DNA from: Enterobacter kobei
GTDB taxonomy: Bacteria; Pseudomonadota; Gammaproteobacteria; Enterobacterales; Enterobacteriaceae
Reading direction: 5' to 3'
Assembly: GCF_018323985.1 (NCBI RefSeq)
Contig: NZ_AP024590.1
Span: 3,472,001 to 3,536,000, forward strand
DNA: 64,000 nt
Of this stretch, positions 15,678 through 25,286 are shown one piece after another. The position numbers and the translations under genes were made by a program. The notes under the pieces were generated by a model that was given only the letters and a program-made list of their open reading frames with translations, was not told the origin of the DNA and made no database searches. Each line of letters opens with the position of its first letter. Positions within the stretch are counted from its first letter, which is position 1.

Positions 15678-16496
15678 TTATTCGGGGGAATAAGGAAGAT
15701 GTGGAGTGGTCAGCCAATGCGTTAAATAGTGCGACACCGCCTGATTCTGACAGTGTCCAATTACCGGTAAATGAGGTAGCGCCGCACGCAATTGCGGCAT
15801 AGCGTTACCCATGATCATGCCGCGCCCGACGGCGGCGAGCATTTCGTGATCGTTCATCGCGTCGCCAAAAGCCATGCACTCCTCCATGGCGATCCCCAGC
15901 CGCTCGCTTAAGATCGCCAGCGCCGCGCCTTTGTTGCACCCCACGGGCAAAACTTCAAGACAGTCAAACGCCGAGAAACAGATGTGCGCACGCTCGCCCA
16001 ACGCCTCAAGCAGTTGAACCCGCAAACGTTCAAGATCGTCATGGTCGCCGCAAAAACAGATTTTGGTGACCTCATGCGGGCTGAGGGCTTTAAGATCCAC
16101 TACCCGGTATTTAAAACCGCTGTAGATATGGAAGTCGAGCAGCATCGGCATCTCTTCCCCGGTCAGCCAGCCGCTGTCGTTAAACACATGCAGACTCGCC
16201 TGGGTATCCCACCGGCTGTGGATCACCTGTTCGGCGACATCCGGGCTGAGATCCTGACGGTGCAGCAGTTCGCCTTCCAGCGAGTGAATACGCGTGCCGT
16301 TGCCGGTGATCAGATACGCATCCAGCGTGATCATTCCCAGCAGATGACGCATCTCCAGCGCATGACGCCCGGTGGCGAAGGCCAGCGTAATATCACGGTC
16401 GCGCAGGCGACGCAGGGTATCCAGCGTTTGCTCGCCTAAACGGTGGTCAGGCATCAGTAAGGTGCCGTCCATATCAAATGCAGCCAGTCGCGCCAT
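15678..16496 (-). CDS. cof: HAD-family phosphatase Cof (HMP-PP hydrolase)
   Basis: 272 residues, Cof-type HAD hydrolase. Motif I is FDMDGTLL with the nucleophilic Asp, motif II lies in LAFATGRHA, motif III is the Lys in NKGAAL, and motif IV is MAFGDAMNDHEML. In E. coli, Cof dephosphorylates 4-amino-2-methyl-5-hydroxymethylpyrimidine pyrophosphate, a thiamine intermediate, and other small phosphates. The start ATG 16496 has a GAGAGA site. It is divergent from ybaE across 97 bp. Confidence 0.93.
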   Translation of the reverse strand: MARLAAFDMDGTLLMPDHRLGEQTLDTLRRLRDRDITLAFATGRHALEMRHLLGMITLDAYLITGNGTRIHSLEGELLHRQDLSPDVAEQVIHSRWDTQASLHVFNDSGWLTGEEMPMLLDFHIYSGFKYRVVDLKALSPHEVTKICFCGDHDDLERLRVQLLEALGERAHICFSAFDCLEVLPVGCNKGAALAILSERLGIAMEECMAFGDAMNDHEMLAAVGRGMIMGNAMPQLRAALPHLPVIGHCQNQAVSHYLTHWLTTPHLPYSPE

Positions 16497-16593
16497 GATT
16501 CTCTCAATTTTGTGATGCGGAAACTTGTGAACCAGTATTGCGTGAGATATACGGAAGTAATAGTGATTACTTCAGGATATTTGTTCCGGGTTT

Positions 16594-18291
16594 ATGCGCC
16601 AGTTAAATCGACTCAATCAGTACCAGCGTCTGTGGCAGTTTTCCGACGGCGAACCGCAGCATGCCAGCGTGGCCGGACTGGCGGAGCGCTGTTTTTGTAG
16701 CGACCGCCATATGCGCACCCTGCTGCGGCAGATGGAAGCCGCTGGCTGGATCAGCTGGCAGGCGCAGTCCGGACGTGGAAAACGCGGTGTGCTGCATTTT
16801 CACGTCACGCCGGGATCGCTGCGCAATACGTTGCTGGAACAGGCCCTGAATGAAGGGCAGCAGCACAGCGCACTGGCGCTGGCACAACTGCCGCCGGATG
16901 CGCTGCGCAATCTGCTGCATCCTTTTCTGGGCGGCCTGTGGCAAAACGATACGCCCACGCTGCGTATTCCTTACTATCGCCCTCTGGAGCCATTGCATCC
17001 GGGTTTTCTCCCGGGACGTGCCGAGCAGCATCTGGCCGGGCAGATCTTTTCCGGCTTAACACGCTTTATTACCGATAACCGCCGACCGCAGAGCGATCTG
17101 GCGCACCACTGGGAGGTCTCTGCCGATGGTCTGCGCTGGTGCTTTCATTTGCGCACTACCCTGCACTGGCATAACGGCGACGCGGTGAACGCCCGGCAAT
17201 TACAGACGCGTTTGCTGCATTTGCTGACCTTGCCCGATCTGCGCAAGCTGTTTAACAGCGTGGCGGAGATTTCCGTCCCCCATCCGCACTGCTTGCTGTT
17301 TACGCTGCATCAAGCGGATCACTGGCTGGCGCACCGGCTGGCCAGCTATGGCAGTCGTCTGGCGCATCCACAGCATCCGCTGGTGGGCACAGGCCCTTTC
17401 CGCCTCGTCTCCTTCAGCCCGGAACTGGTGCGCCTGGAAAGCCACGAGCACTACCATCTCAACCACCCGTTGTTAAAAGCGGTGGAATACTGGATCACCC
17501 CGCAGCTGTTCGAACAAGATCTGGGCAGCAGCTGCCGCCATCCGGTGCAGATCACCATCGGCAAGCCGGATGAGCTGATCCATTTGCGGCAGGTCAGCAA
17601 CGGTATCAGTCTCGGCTTTTGTTACCTCGCCCAGCGCATTAGCAGCAAACTGAGCCACGCACAGGCGCGGCGGCTGGTGCAGATCGTCCACCAGAGCGGT
17701 CTGTTGCAGACGCTGCCGCTGGATGAAAATCTGATCACCCCGAGCCGGGAACTCTTGCCCGGCTGGGCGATGCCGCAGTGGACAGATGAAAAGGTGGCGC
17801 TGCCGGACAAACTGACGCTGCTTTATCACCTGCCGGTGGAACTGCACACCATGGCAGAGGAGCTAAAACGCTATCTTGCTGGCCTGGGCTGTGAGCTGAC
17901 GGTGATCTTCCATGATGCGAAAAACTGGGATAACTGTACGGGACTGGCCACCGCCGATTTAATGATGGGAGACCGGCTGATCGGCGAAGCGCCGGAATAT
18001 ACCCTTGAACAGTGGTTACGTTGCGATCCGCTGTGGCCCAATCTGTTACCCGCTTCACGCTTTGCGCATCTTCAGGCGACGCTGGATGCGGTACAACGTC
18101 AGCCGGATGAACAGGCGCGCTGTGCGGATCTGCAGGATGTATTCAATGGCTTGATGAACGAGGCGGTACTGACGCCGCTGTTTAACTATCAGTATCAGAT
18201 CAGCGCGCCGCCTGGCGTGCAGGGTATACGCCTGAACACCCGTGGCTGGTTTGATTTCAGCGAAGCCTGGCTACCCGCGCCGGACAGGTGA
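16594..18291 (+). CDS. ybaE: SgrR-like regulator / solute-binding protein YbaE
   Basis: 565 residues (E. coli YbaE 566). The N-terminal winged helix (about 1-75) contains VAGLAERCFCSDRHMRTLLRQMEAAGWISWQ. The rest is an oligopeptide/nickel-type solute-binding domain with PYYRPLEPLHPGF, HWEVSADGLRWCFHLR and VGTGPFRL. There is no export signal, so it should act in the cytoplasm as a transcription factor, as SgrR does. The ligand and targets are unknown. The ATG at 16594 starts directly with the DNA-binding domain; queC follows 61 bp later. Confidence 0.9.
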   Translation: MRQLNRLNQYQRLWQFSDGEPQHASVAGLAERCFCSDRHMRTLLRQMEAAGWISWQAQSGRGKRGVLHFHVTPGSLRNTLLEQALNEGQQHSALALAQLPPDALRNLLHPFLGGLWQNDTPTLRIPYYRPLEPLHPGFLPGRAEQHLAGQIFSGLTRFITDNRRPQSDLAHHWEVSADGLRWCFHLRTTLHWHNGDAVNARQLQTRLLHLLTLPDLRKLFNSVAEISVPHPHCLLFTLHQADHWLAHRLASYGSRLAHPQHPLVGTGPFRLVSFSPELVRLESHEHYHLNHPLLKAVEYWITPQLFEQDLGSSCRHPVQITIGKPDELIHLRQVSNGISLGFCYLAQRISSKLSHAQARRLVQIVHQSGLLQTLPLDENLITPSRELLPGWAMPQWTDEKVALPDKLTLLYHLPVELHTMAEELKRYLAGLGCELTVIFHDAKNWDNCTGLATADLMMGDRLIGEAPEYTLEQWLRCDPLWPNLLPASRFAHLQATLDAVQRQPDEQARCADLQDVFNGLMNEAVLTPLFNYQYQISAPPGVQGIRLNTRGWFDFSEAWLPAPDR

Positions 18292-18352
18292 GGGCTGGTC
18301 GCGCGCGCCGCCAGACGCTACCATAGCGTTTTACTTACAAGCAGGAAGAAAT

Positions 18353-19048
18353 ATGAAACGTGCCGTCGTCGTCTTTAGCGGAGGTCAGGACTCCACCACC
18401 TGTCTGGTACAGGCGTTACAGCAGTATGACGAAGTTCACTGCGTAACCTTTGATTATGGACAGCGCCATCGTGCTGAGATTGACGTGGCCCGTGAGCTGG
18501 CGCTGAAGCTGGGCGCGCGCGCCCACAAAGTGCTGGACGTGACGCTGCTTAATGAACTGGCGGTCAGCAGTCTGACCCGCGACAGCATTCCGGTGCCGGA
18601 CTATGAGCCGGATGCCAGCGGCATTCCAAATACCTTTGTGCCGGGGCGCAATATTCTGTTTTTAACCCTGACGGCCATTTATGCCTATCAGGTTCAGGCA
18701 GAAGCGATCATTACCGGCGTCTGCGAAACGGATTTCTCCGGCTACCCGGACTGCCGCGATGAATTCGTGAAAGCGCTGCACCATGCCGTCAGCCTTGGTA
18801 TGGCAAAAGATATTCGCTTCGAGACCCCGCTGATGTGGCTCGACAAAGCGGAAACCTGGGCGCTGGCGGATCACTGGGGCAAACTGGAACTGATCCGCAA
18901 CGAGACCCTGACCTGCTATAACGGGATCAAGGGCGACGGCTGCGGCCAGTGCGCCGCCTGTAACCTGCGCGCCAACGGCCTGCATCATTACCTGGCAGAT
19001 AAAGCGGGTGTGATGGCGGCGATGAAGAAAAAGACGGGGCTGGCGTAA
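18353..19048 (+). CDS. queC: 7-cyano-7-deazaguanine synthase
   Basis: 231 residues, as in E. coli. Converts 7-carboxy-7-deazaguanine to preQ0 with ATP and ammonia, a step in queuosine biosynthesis. The PP-loop motif VVFSGGQDSTTC is at the N-terminus, and a zinc site is formed by cysteines in TCYNGIKGDGCGQCAACNLR near the C-terminus. The start ATG 18353 has an AGGAAG site; the longer frame overlapping ybaE is not supported. tgt and queA, for later steps, are about 40 kb away in the same window. Confidence 0.97.
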   Translation: MKRAVVVFSGGQDSTTCLVQALQQYDEVHCVTFDYGQRHRAEIDVARELALKLGARAHKVLDVTLLNELAVSSLTRDSIPVPDYEPDASGIPNTFVPGRNILFLTLTAIYAYQVQAEAIITGVCETDFSGYPDCRDEFVKALHHAVSLGMAKDIRFETPLMWLDKAETWALADHWGKLELIRNETLTCYNGIKGDGCGQCAACNLRANGLHHYLADKAGVMAAMKKKTGLA

Positions 19049-19068
19049 CGCCTGCGTCCGGACCTGCT

Positions 19069-19152
19069 GCCCGGCGGCGCAAGCTTGCCGGGCCTACAAC
19101 GGCACAGCACAGCATTGTTACCGTAGGCCGGGTAAGCGAAGCGCCACCCGGC
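19069..19152. repeat. Pair of inverted REP units
   Basis: Two REP palindromes in opposite orientation (19069-19096 and 19123-19152) are separated by 26 bp, a BIME-like arrangement between converging queC and fadM. Confidence 0.85.
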
Positions 19153-19166
19153 ACCAGCGCCAGCCG

Positions 19167-19565
19167 TTACCCCATCAATGCCTGTAATTTGTCACGCAAC
19201 TCCCCTTCCAGCGCCAGCGCCTTCTGGGTTTTCAGGTCGATACAGACAAAGGTGATTTGCGCATCGGCGACCACCTCACCCTCTGGCTCCAGCGTTACCA
19301 CCTGACTTAATACGCCGCTCTTACCGTTCAGTTGCTGGATGTGACTGGTGATGGTCAGCAGATCGCCCAGCACGGCCGGGCGGCGATAGTTGATATTGAT
19401 GTTCACCACCACAAAGGCGATGTTGCGGGCGGACATCCACTGAAAGCTGTCGGTATTTTCCAGTCCATCCCAGCGGGCTTCTTCCAGAAACTCCAGATAG
19501 CGGGCATTGTTCACATGCTGGTAAACGTCGATATGAAATCCACGAACTTTGATTTGAGTCTGCAT
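19167..19565 (-). CDS. fadM: Long-chain acyl-CoA thioesterase III
   Basis: 132-residue single hotdog-fold thioesterase. The motif GFHIDVYQHVNNARYLEFLEEARW carries the acidic residue and asparagines typical of the 4-hydroxybenzoyl-CoA thioesterase-like group. It removes CoA from unusual fatty acyl-CoAs during beta-oxidation. The start ATG 19565 matches the family N-terminus (MQTQIKVRGFHIDV). A FadR-like operator lies 43 bp upstream, fitting control by fatty acids as reported in E. coli. Confidence 0.95.
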   Translation of the reverse strand: MQTQIKVRGFHIDVYQHVNNARYLEFLEEARWDGLENTDSFQWMSARNIAFVVVNININYRRPAVLGDLLTITSHIQQLNGKSGVLSQVVTLEPEGEVVADAQITFVCIDLKTQKALALEGELRDKLQALMG

Positions 19566-19607
19566 AGCGCCTTAACCTTTTATTTTGTTATAGGAACAGA
19601 GGTCATC

Positions 19608-19622
19608 ACTGGTATGACCTCT
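19608..19622. promoter_or_regulatory. FadR operator of fadM
   Basis: ACTGGTATGACCTCT matches the FadR core TGGTNNGACC in an otherwise AT-rich leader just upstream of fadM. Confidence 0.72.
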
Positions 19623-19661
19623 TTATCCTGGCAAAATTTAGCGACTCCGCAACCCCAAAAT

Positions 19662-20042
19662 CTACAGGGTTAAGCGCTCAAGATTACGTTCCACCAGCGC
19701 ATTGCCCATTCCCGGCACCTGTTTGAGATCCTCCACCGTCTTAAACGGCCCATATTCTTCCCGATAGCTGACGATCGCCTGCGCTTTTTTCAGCCCTACG
19801 CCGTTCATGACGCGCGCCAGCTCCTCAGCAGAGGCAGCGTTAATGCTGACCCTGGTGCTTTCCTCATCGCCGGTTTTTGCCGCCTCCTTTGCCTGGGTGA
19901 CGTTTTGCGCATCCGGCCTGGCTTCTGTTTTCGTTTGCGTTACTGCGGGCTTAGCATTTGCGGTGGCTGCAAATGCGCTGTGTGACATGCCTGCACAGGC
20001 GAGGCTAAGCGTAATAATGAGAGCGTTGATTCCACGTTTCAT
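19662..20042 (-). CDS. ybaV: ComEA-like helix-hairpin-helix protein
   Basis: 126 residues. A cleavable signal peptide (MKRGINALIITLSLACAGMSHSAFA) is followed by an Ala/Lys/Thr-rich linker. The C-terminal tandem helix-hairpin-helix (about 65-126) reads VSINAASAEELARVMNGVGLKKAQAIV and GPFKTVEDLKQVPGMGNALVE. The fold suggests periplasmic DNA binding as in ComEA, but a role in DNA uptake here is unproven. The start ATG 20042 has an AAGGAG site and begins the signal peptide; the longer frame adds 10 unsupported residues. It lies downstream of ppiD on the same strand, behind a terminator. Confidence 0.92.
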   Translation of the reverse strand: MKRGINALIITLSLACAGMSHSAFAATANAKPAVTQTKTEARPDAQNVTQAKEAAKTGDEESTRVSINAASAEELARVMNGVGLKKAQAIVSYREEYGPFKTVEDLKQVPGMGNALVERNLERLTL

Positions 20043-20125
20043 GCTGTTATCTCCTTGTTTGTTGACAGCCATCTCACGATAAACAGGCAGCTAACAGGGT
20101 GCAAACAGCAACGTGCAGAAATGGA

Positions 20126-20147
20126 AAAGGCCGCGAAAGCGGCCTTT
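20126..20147 (-). terminator. ppiD terminator
   Basis: AAAGGCCGC and GCGGCCTTT form a 9-bp stem with a GAAA loop; on the minus strand the stem ends in CTTTT. Confidence 0.85.
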
Positions 20148-20187
20148 AAATATTGCACTGGGTTACATAAAGATGCGAGGCGCCTCG

Positions 20188-22062
20188 TTATTGCTGAGGA
20201 TCCACGATGCTACCCGTTTTGATTTTTGCTTCTTTACGCAGATTGCTCATCAGCGCTTCGAAGGCGATTTGTGCATTGTTCTGAGTGATACCCTGCACCA
20301 TCGCTTTTTTCTGTGCTTCCGGCATAGTGCCCGCTTTCACTTCATCAAGCGCCAGCAGCACCACATTGCCCTGCATGTCGTTAGCAACGCCGTAAGACGG
20401 TTTATCTTTGGCTGGCAGTGGCAGCGTAAAGGCGGCCTGGCTCAGCGGATCCTGACCGGTACGGGACAGGGTTTTCGCTTCGCCGAAGCTCAGACCAGCG
20501 GCTTTCAGCGCCTCGTCACCTTTACCGGTTTTGAGGGCGGCCAGCAGTTTGTCAGCATCCAGTTTAGCCTGCTGCTGTGCTTTACTGTGCTTAACGATGT
20601 CAGTGACCTGGGCTTTTACTTCAGCCAGCGGCTTCACGGCTTCCGGTTTATGTTCGCTGACGCGGATCACGAACGCACGATCGCCATCGACGGTGATAAT
20701 GTCAGAGTTGCTGCCCGGCGTACCGTTTTCGCCTACCAGGCCACCATTGAAGATAGCATCGGCAACCGGTTTGAAGTTCAGCTCTTCCGGCAGGTTGTTA
20801 CGACCAAACCAGCCGGTTTCCACCGCTTTCACGCCTGCGGCCTGTTCAGCGCCGGTCAGGGAGACGTTGTCGTTGCTCGCCGCTTCGCTCACTTTCTGCT
20901 GTAACGCATAGAAGGCATCAAGGCCTTTTTCCTGCTTCACTTTTGCAGCCAGCTCGTCCCGTACCTCAGCCAGCGGTTTTACTTTCGCCGGTTCAACGTC
21001 ATCAAGGCGCGCCACCAGGAAACCGACGCTGGATTTGATCACGCCAGACAGCTGACCTTTTTCTTTCAGGCCAGCATTTTTGAGTTCATCCGGTGTGGTG
21101 GACGCTTCCAGCCAACCCATGTCACCGCCGTTACGGGCTGAGATGATGTCGGAGGATTTTTCTTTCGCCAGCTGTGCGAAGTCTGCGCCTTTATTCAGCG
21201 CCTCGAGAACGGCTTTCGCCTCGTCTTCCGTTTTGGTTTGGATCACGCTGTAGCGGTTACGCTGCGGCTGCGTGAACTGATCCTGATGCTGATCGTAGTA
21301 GGACTGAATGTCGGCATCGCTGACATCCTGCTGCATGTTGGCGGCATCCAGCTTGATGTAGCTGACGCGGAACTGTTCCGGCGCCATAAAGCTGTTTTTG
21401 TTCTGCTCGTAGTAGCTGGTGATTTCCTGATCGGTCACCGTCTGCTTCGCTGCCAGCGCATTCACATCGATGGTCGCTTCGCGCACGACGCGCTGTTGCG
21501 CCACAAGATTCGCCAGTTCGTCGGTTTCGCCTTTCAGCATGAAATCGGTACCGGCAATGGCATTGATCAGCTGCTGAGACACCATCTGGTTACGCAGCGC
21601 CTGCGCATACTGATCGGGCGTCATGCCCATCTGATTCACCAGCGCGTTATAGCGGGTATTGTCAAAGGTGCCGTTATTCTGGAAAGCTTTGGTGGCGAAA
21701 ATCGCGTTCTTCACCTGCTCATCGCTGATGCCAAGGCCAAGATGGCGGGCATACTGGTCCAGCAGCGCTTCGTCGATAAGACGATCCAGCACCTGCTGAC
21801 GCATGGTTTTCATGTAATTTTCGTTAGAGGCCAGCTCAGAGAACTGCTCGCCCAGCTGTTGCTGCATACGATTACGTTCGCCTGCAACGGCATTCTCGAA
21901 TTGTCCGCGGCTGATTTCCTGGCCATTCACTTTTGCGGCATAGCTATCACTGCCGCCAATCAGATAACCACTCACGCCGGTCAGAATGAACGACACGATA
22001 ATGATCCCGAAAATGATTTTGATCACAACGCTATTAGCCGCCGTGCGTAAATTGTCCATCAT
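20188..22062 (-). CDS. ppiD: Periplasmic chaperone / PPIase-like protein PpiD
   Basis: 624 residues; anchored to the inner membrane by one N-terminal helix (IIFGIIIVSFILTGVSGYLI), with the rest in the periplasm. A SurA-N-like region follows (about 35-200), then a parvulin domain (about 265-365; RNRYSVIQTKTEDEA, NGGDMGWL) and a second degenerate one. PpiD associates with SecYEG and YfgM and helps newly exported proteins leave the channel. Start ATG 22062 or 22059 (MMDNLRTAANS) matches E. coli; the frame open to 22149 is not supported. hupB lies upstream. Confidence 0.95.
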   Translation of the reverse strand: MMDNLRTAANSVVIKIIFGIIIVSFILTGVSGYLIGGSDSYAAKVNGQEISRGQFENAVAGERNRMQQQLGEQFSELASNENYMKTMRQQVLDRLIDEALLDQYARHLGLGISDEQVKNAIFATKAFQNNGTFDNTRYNALVNQMGMTPDQYAQALRNQMVSQQLINAIAGTDFMLKGETDELANLVAQQRVVREATIDVNALAAKQTVTDQEITSYYEQNKNSFMAPEQFRVSYIKLDAANMQQDVSDADIQSYYDQHQDQFTQPQRNRYSVIQTKTEDEAKAVLEALNKGADFAQLAKEKSSDIISARNGGDMGWLEASTTPDELKNAGLKEKGQLSGVIKSSVGFLVARLDDVEPAKVKPLAEVRDELAAKVKQEKGLDAFYALQQKVSEAASNDNVSLTGAEQAAGVKAVETGWFGRNNLPEELNFKPVADAIFNGGLVGENGTPGSNSDIITVDGDRAFVIRVSEHKPEAVKPLAEVKAQVTDIVKHSKAQQQAKLDADKLLAALKTGKGDEALKAAGLSFGEAKTLSRTGQDPLSQAAFTLPLPAKDKPSYGVANDMQGNVVLLALDEVKAGTMPEAQKKAMVQGITQNNAQIAFEALMSNLRKEAKIKTGSIVDPQQ

Positions 22063-22202
22063 GGTGTAGCAACACTCCGCTGTAGATGACTTGAGGTCCC
22101 ACGCAACACTGCTTATCCTGCCGCCGCGCGCAAACCCGTATTGTGACAAGAAACCGGGGTAAATGTCAGCCCATCAGGGCCGATTAATTGGGCAATCACA
22201 AA

Positions 22203-22230
22203 TAAAAAAGGCACATCGGTTGATGCGCCC
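22203..22230 (-). terminator. hupB terminator
   Basis: On the minus strand a GGGCGCATC / GATGTGCC stem with an AACC loop is followed by TTTTTT. Confidence 0.88.
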
Positions 22231-22264
22231 TTGTACTTTGTCACAATCCCTTTGGAGATCGCGC

Positions 22265-22537
22265 TTAGTTTACCGCGTCTTTCAGCGCTTTACCTGCGCG
22301 GAAACCCGGAACTTTAGCGGCGGCAATGGTGATCTCTTTGCCTGTTTGCGGGTTGCGACCAGTACGGGCAGCACGCTCTTTAACAGCAAAAGTACCAAAA
22401 CCTACCAGTGCCACGTCGTCCCCTGCCTGCAGAGATTCAGTAACAGAAGCAATTAAAGCATCTAACGCACGTCCAGCCGCAGCTTTAGAGATATCAGCCC
22501 CTGCAGCAATTTTGTCTATCAGTTGAGATTTATTCAC
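22265..22537 (-). CDS. hupB: DNA-binding protein HU-beta
   Basis: 90-residue histone-like protein that bends and compacts DNA, usually as a heterodimer with HU-alpha. It contains the DNABII signature VGFGTFAVKERAARTGRNPQTG, with the beta-arm bearing RNPQTG. The start is GTG 22537 after a GAGGAAGAG site, the same start codon as in E. coli. It has its own terminator and lies between lon and ppiD, as in E. coli. Confidence 0.98.
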   Translation of the reverse strand: MNKSQLIDKIAAGADISKAAAGRALDALIASVTESLQAGDDVALVGFGTFAVKERAARTGRNPQTGKEITIAAAKVPGFRAGKALKDAVN

Positions 22538-22676
22538 TCTTCTCTTCCTCTCTTTATAATTTATATCGCACCTGAATCCTTCACAGAGCGACCGCGCAGC
22601 AGTTATATCAGGCCTGTCATGCCCTTACAACATCAGTTGATGATGACACATCCAGGCAGCAATCTAAATTAGCTAT

Positions 22677-22717
22677 ACAAAAAAAGGCTGGCAAGCCCGA
22701 AATGCGCTGCCAGCCTT
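22677..22717 (-). terminator. lon terminator
   Basis: AAGGCTGGCA pairs with TGCCAGCCTT; on the minus strand the stem is followed by TTTTTTTG. Confidence 0.88.
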
Positions 22718-22747
22718 GTTTTTCTTAGTGCTCTTTGCGCGAGGTCA

Positions 22748-25102
22748 CTATTTTGCGCTGACGACCTGCATGCCTGACGGCTCATTTTGCAGGGCAAGAG
22801 TCAGAACTTCCTCAATGCGCTTGACCGGGTGGATCTTCAGATCGGCAATTACGTTGTCCGGAATATCTTCCAGATCGCGTTTGTTTTCGTCCGGGATCAG
22901 CACGGTTTTGATGCCGCCGCGGTGTGCCGCCAGCAATTTTTCTTTCAGACCGCCGATAGGCAGAACCAGACCACGCAGGGTAATTTCACCGGTCATCGCC
23001 ACATCAGCGCGAACCGGGTTACCGGTCAGACAGGAGACCAGCGCGGTACACATAGCGATACCGGCGCTCGGACCGTCTTTCGGGGTCGCCCCTTCAGGTA
23101 CGTGCACGTGGATGTCGCGTTTCTCGTAGAAATCCGGGTTGATGCCCAGTTTTTCTGCGCGTGCACGCACCACGGTCAGCGCTGCCTGAATAGATTCCTG
23201 CATCACTTCACCCAGCGAGCCGGTGTAGGTCAGCTTACCTTTGCCCGGCACGCAGGCGGTTTCAATGGTCAGCAGATCGCCGCCCACTTCCGTCCACGCC
23301 AGACCGGTCACCTGGCCAACACGGTTTTCGTCATCGGCACGACCATAGTCGAAACGTTGTACGCCCAGGAACTCGTGCAGGTTATCGCCGGTGATGTGGA
23401 TATGCTTCACGGATTTATCCAGCAGCAGTTGCTTCACTGCTTTACGGCACAGCTTGGAGATTTCACGCTCCAGGCTACGCACACCCGCTTCACGGGTGTA
23501 GTAACGGATAATGCCGATGATTGCACTGTCATCAACAGTGATTTCGCCCGGTTTCAGTGCGTTACGCTCAATCTGCTTTGACAGCAGGTGACGCTTCGCG
23601 ATGTTCAGTTTTTCGTCTTCGGTGTAACCGGAAAGACGGATCACTTCCATACGATCCAGCAGCGGTGCCGGAATGTTCATCGAGTTGGAGGTGGCGACAA
23701 ACATCACGTCACTCAGATCGTAATCGACTTCCAGGTAGTGATCGCTGAACGCGACGTTCTGTTCCGGATCCAGCACTTCAAGCAGAGCAGAGGCCGGATC
23801 GCCACGCATGTCCGAGGACATTTTGTCGATCTCATCAAGCAGGAACAGCGGGTTTTTAACGCCCACTTTCGCCATTTTCTGGATCAGTTTGCCCGGCATA
23901 GAACCGATATAGGTGCGACGATGTCCGCGGATTTCCGCTTCGTCACGCACGCCGCCCAGCGCCATACGCACGTATTTGCGTCCGGTGGCCTGCGCGATAG
24001 ACTGACCCAGAGAGGTTTTACCCACCCCCGGCGGCCCGACCAGGCACAGGATCGGCCCTTTCAGCTTGTTCACACGGCTCTGCACCGCAAGGTATTCAAG
24101 AATGCGGTCTTTCACGCGTTCCAGACCGTAATGGTCTCTATCAAGGATTTCCTGCGCCTGACGCAGGTCTTTCTTCACCTTGCTACGCGCGTTCCACGGT
24201 ACCTGGATCATCCACTCGATGTAGCCACGTACCACGGTCGCTTCAGCCGACATCGGAGACATCATTTTCAGCTTCTGCAGTTCTGCTTCGGCTTTCTCTT
24301 TTGCCTCTTTCGGCATTTTCGCCGCGTCGATCTTACGCTTCAGCGCTTCGTTTTCGTCCGGCGCGTCGTCCATTTCGCCGAGTTCTTTCTGAATGGCTTT
24401 CATTTGCTCGTTCAGATAGTACTCGCGCTGGGATTTCTCCATCTGCTTTTTCACGCGGTTACGAATGCGCTTCTCAACCTGCAGCAGATCGATTTCCGAT
24501 TCCATCATCGCCATCAGATATTCCAGACGTTCGTTCACGTCGGACATCTCTAATACGGACTGTTTGTCCGCGAGTTTCAGCGGCATGTGCGCGGCGATGG
24601 TATCAGCCAGACGTGCAGGATCGTCGATGCTGTTCAGCGACGTCAGCACTTCCGGTGGGATTTTTTTGTTGAGCTTGATATAGCCTTCGAACTGGCTGAT
24701 GGCGGTGCGTACCAGCACTTCCTGCTCGCGCTCGTCAATGGCTGGCGATTCCAGGTACTCCGCTTTCGCAGAGAAGTGTTCGCCGTCGTCAGACAGCGCT
24801 GAAATGCGCGCGCGCTGCAAACCTTCGACCAGCACTTTTACGGTGCCGTCCGGCAGTTTGAGCATCTGCAAAATAGAGGCCACGGTCCCGACGGTGAAAA
24901 GATCATTTACACCCGGCTCATCCGTTGATGCTTCTTTCTGCGCGACCAGCATGATTTTTTTATCATGATCCATGGCGGCTTCAAGGCAACGGATAGATTT
25001 TTCCCGCCCTACAAATAAGGGTATGACCATGTGCGGATAAACCACCACATCGCGCAGCGGCAATACGGGGATTTCAATGCGTTCAGAACGCTCAGGATTC
25101 AT
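22748..25102 (-). CDS. lon: ATP-dependent protease La
   Basis: 784 residues, as in E. coli. Degrades misfolded and short-lived regulatory proteins. Order: N-terminal substrate domain with coiled coil (about 1-310), AAA+ module with Walker A GPPGVGKTSLG and LLDEIDKMS, and the C-terminal serine protease domain with EGATPKDGPSAGIAM (catalytic Ser) and GGLKEKLLAAHRGG (catalytic Lys). The start ATG 25102 has a GAGAGAG site identical to E. coli; the upstream extension is unsupported. A sigma-32 promoter is visible at 25185-25213. It follows clpX but has its own promoter and terminator. Confidence 0.98.
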   Translation of the reverse strand: MNPERSERIEIPVLPLRDVVVYPHMVIPLFVGREKSIRCLEAAMDHDKKIMLVAQKEASTDEPGVNDLFTVGTVASILQMLKLPDGTVKVLVEGLQRARISALSDDGEHFSAKAEYLESPAIDEREQEVLVRTAISQFEGYIKLNKKIPPEVLTSLNSIDDPARLADTIAAHMPLKLADKQSVLEMSDVNERLEYLMAMMESEIDLLQVEKRIRNRVKKQMEKSQREYYLNEQMKAIQKELGEMDDAPDENEALKRKIDAAKMPKEAKEKAEAELQKLKMMSPMSAEATVVRGYIEWMIQVPWNARSKVKKDLRQAQEILDRDHYGLERVKDRILEYLAVQSRVNKLKGPILCLVGPPGVGKTSLGQSIAQATGRKYVRMALGGVRDEAEIRGHRRTYIGSMPGKLIQKMAKVGVKNPLFLLDEIDKMSSDMRGDPASALLEVLDPEQNVAFSDHYLEVDYDLSDVMFVATSNSMNIPAPLLDRMEVIRLSGYTEDEKLNIAKRHLLSKQIERNALKPGEITVDDSAIIGIIRYYTREAGVRSLEREISKLCRKAVKQLLLDKSVKHIHITGDNLHEFLGVQRFDYGRADDENRVGQVTGLAWTEVGGDLLTIETACVPGKGKLTYTGSLGEVMQESIQAALTVVRARAEKLGINPDFYEKRDIHVHVPEGATPKDGPSAGIAMCTALVSCLTGNPVRADVAMTGEITLRGLVLPIGGLKEKLLAAHRGGIKTVLIPDENKRDLEDIPDNVIADLKIHPVKRIEEVLTLALQNEPSGMQVVSAK

Positions 25103-25184
25103 AGAGCTCTCTCTTAGTTTAGTGTCCGCCAGGTAATCAGGTGGCATGACTGTGCTTCACGCAACCATTAACATGTATGTCAGT

Positions 25185-25213
25185 ATATGGGGATGTTTCC
25201 CGGACATTCAACG
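25185..25213 (-). promoter_or_regulatory. Heat-shock (sigma-32) promoter of lon
   Basis: The minus strand has GTTGAA, then 14 bp, then CCCCATAT, matching the sigma-32 consensus and the known E. coli lon promoter. Confidence 0.85.
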
Positions 25214-25231
25214 TCGGGGAACAGGAAAAAT

Positions 25232-25260
25232 AAAAGGGGAGATAAAATCCCCCCTTTTTT
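25232..25260. terminator. clpX terminator
   Basis: AAAAGGGG and CCCCTTTTTT flank a short AT loop; the A-run and T-run on opposite sides allow function in both directions. Confidence 0.85.
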
Positions 25261-25286
25261 ATTAACTGACTGTATGTTTTGGCGAT

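Noticed and set aside
25103..25286. SraA-type small RNA between clpX and lon
   Set aside because: A small RNA has been reported in this gap in E. coli, but here I can see only the clpX terminator and the lon heat-shock promoter and cannot align an RNA.
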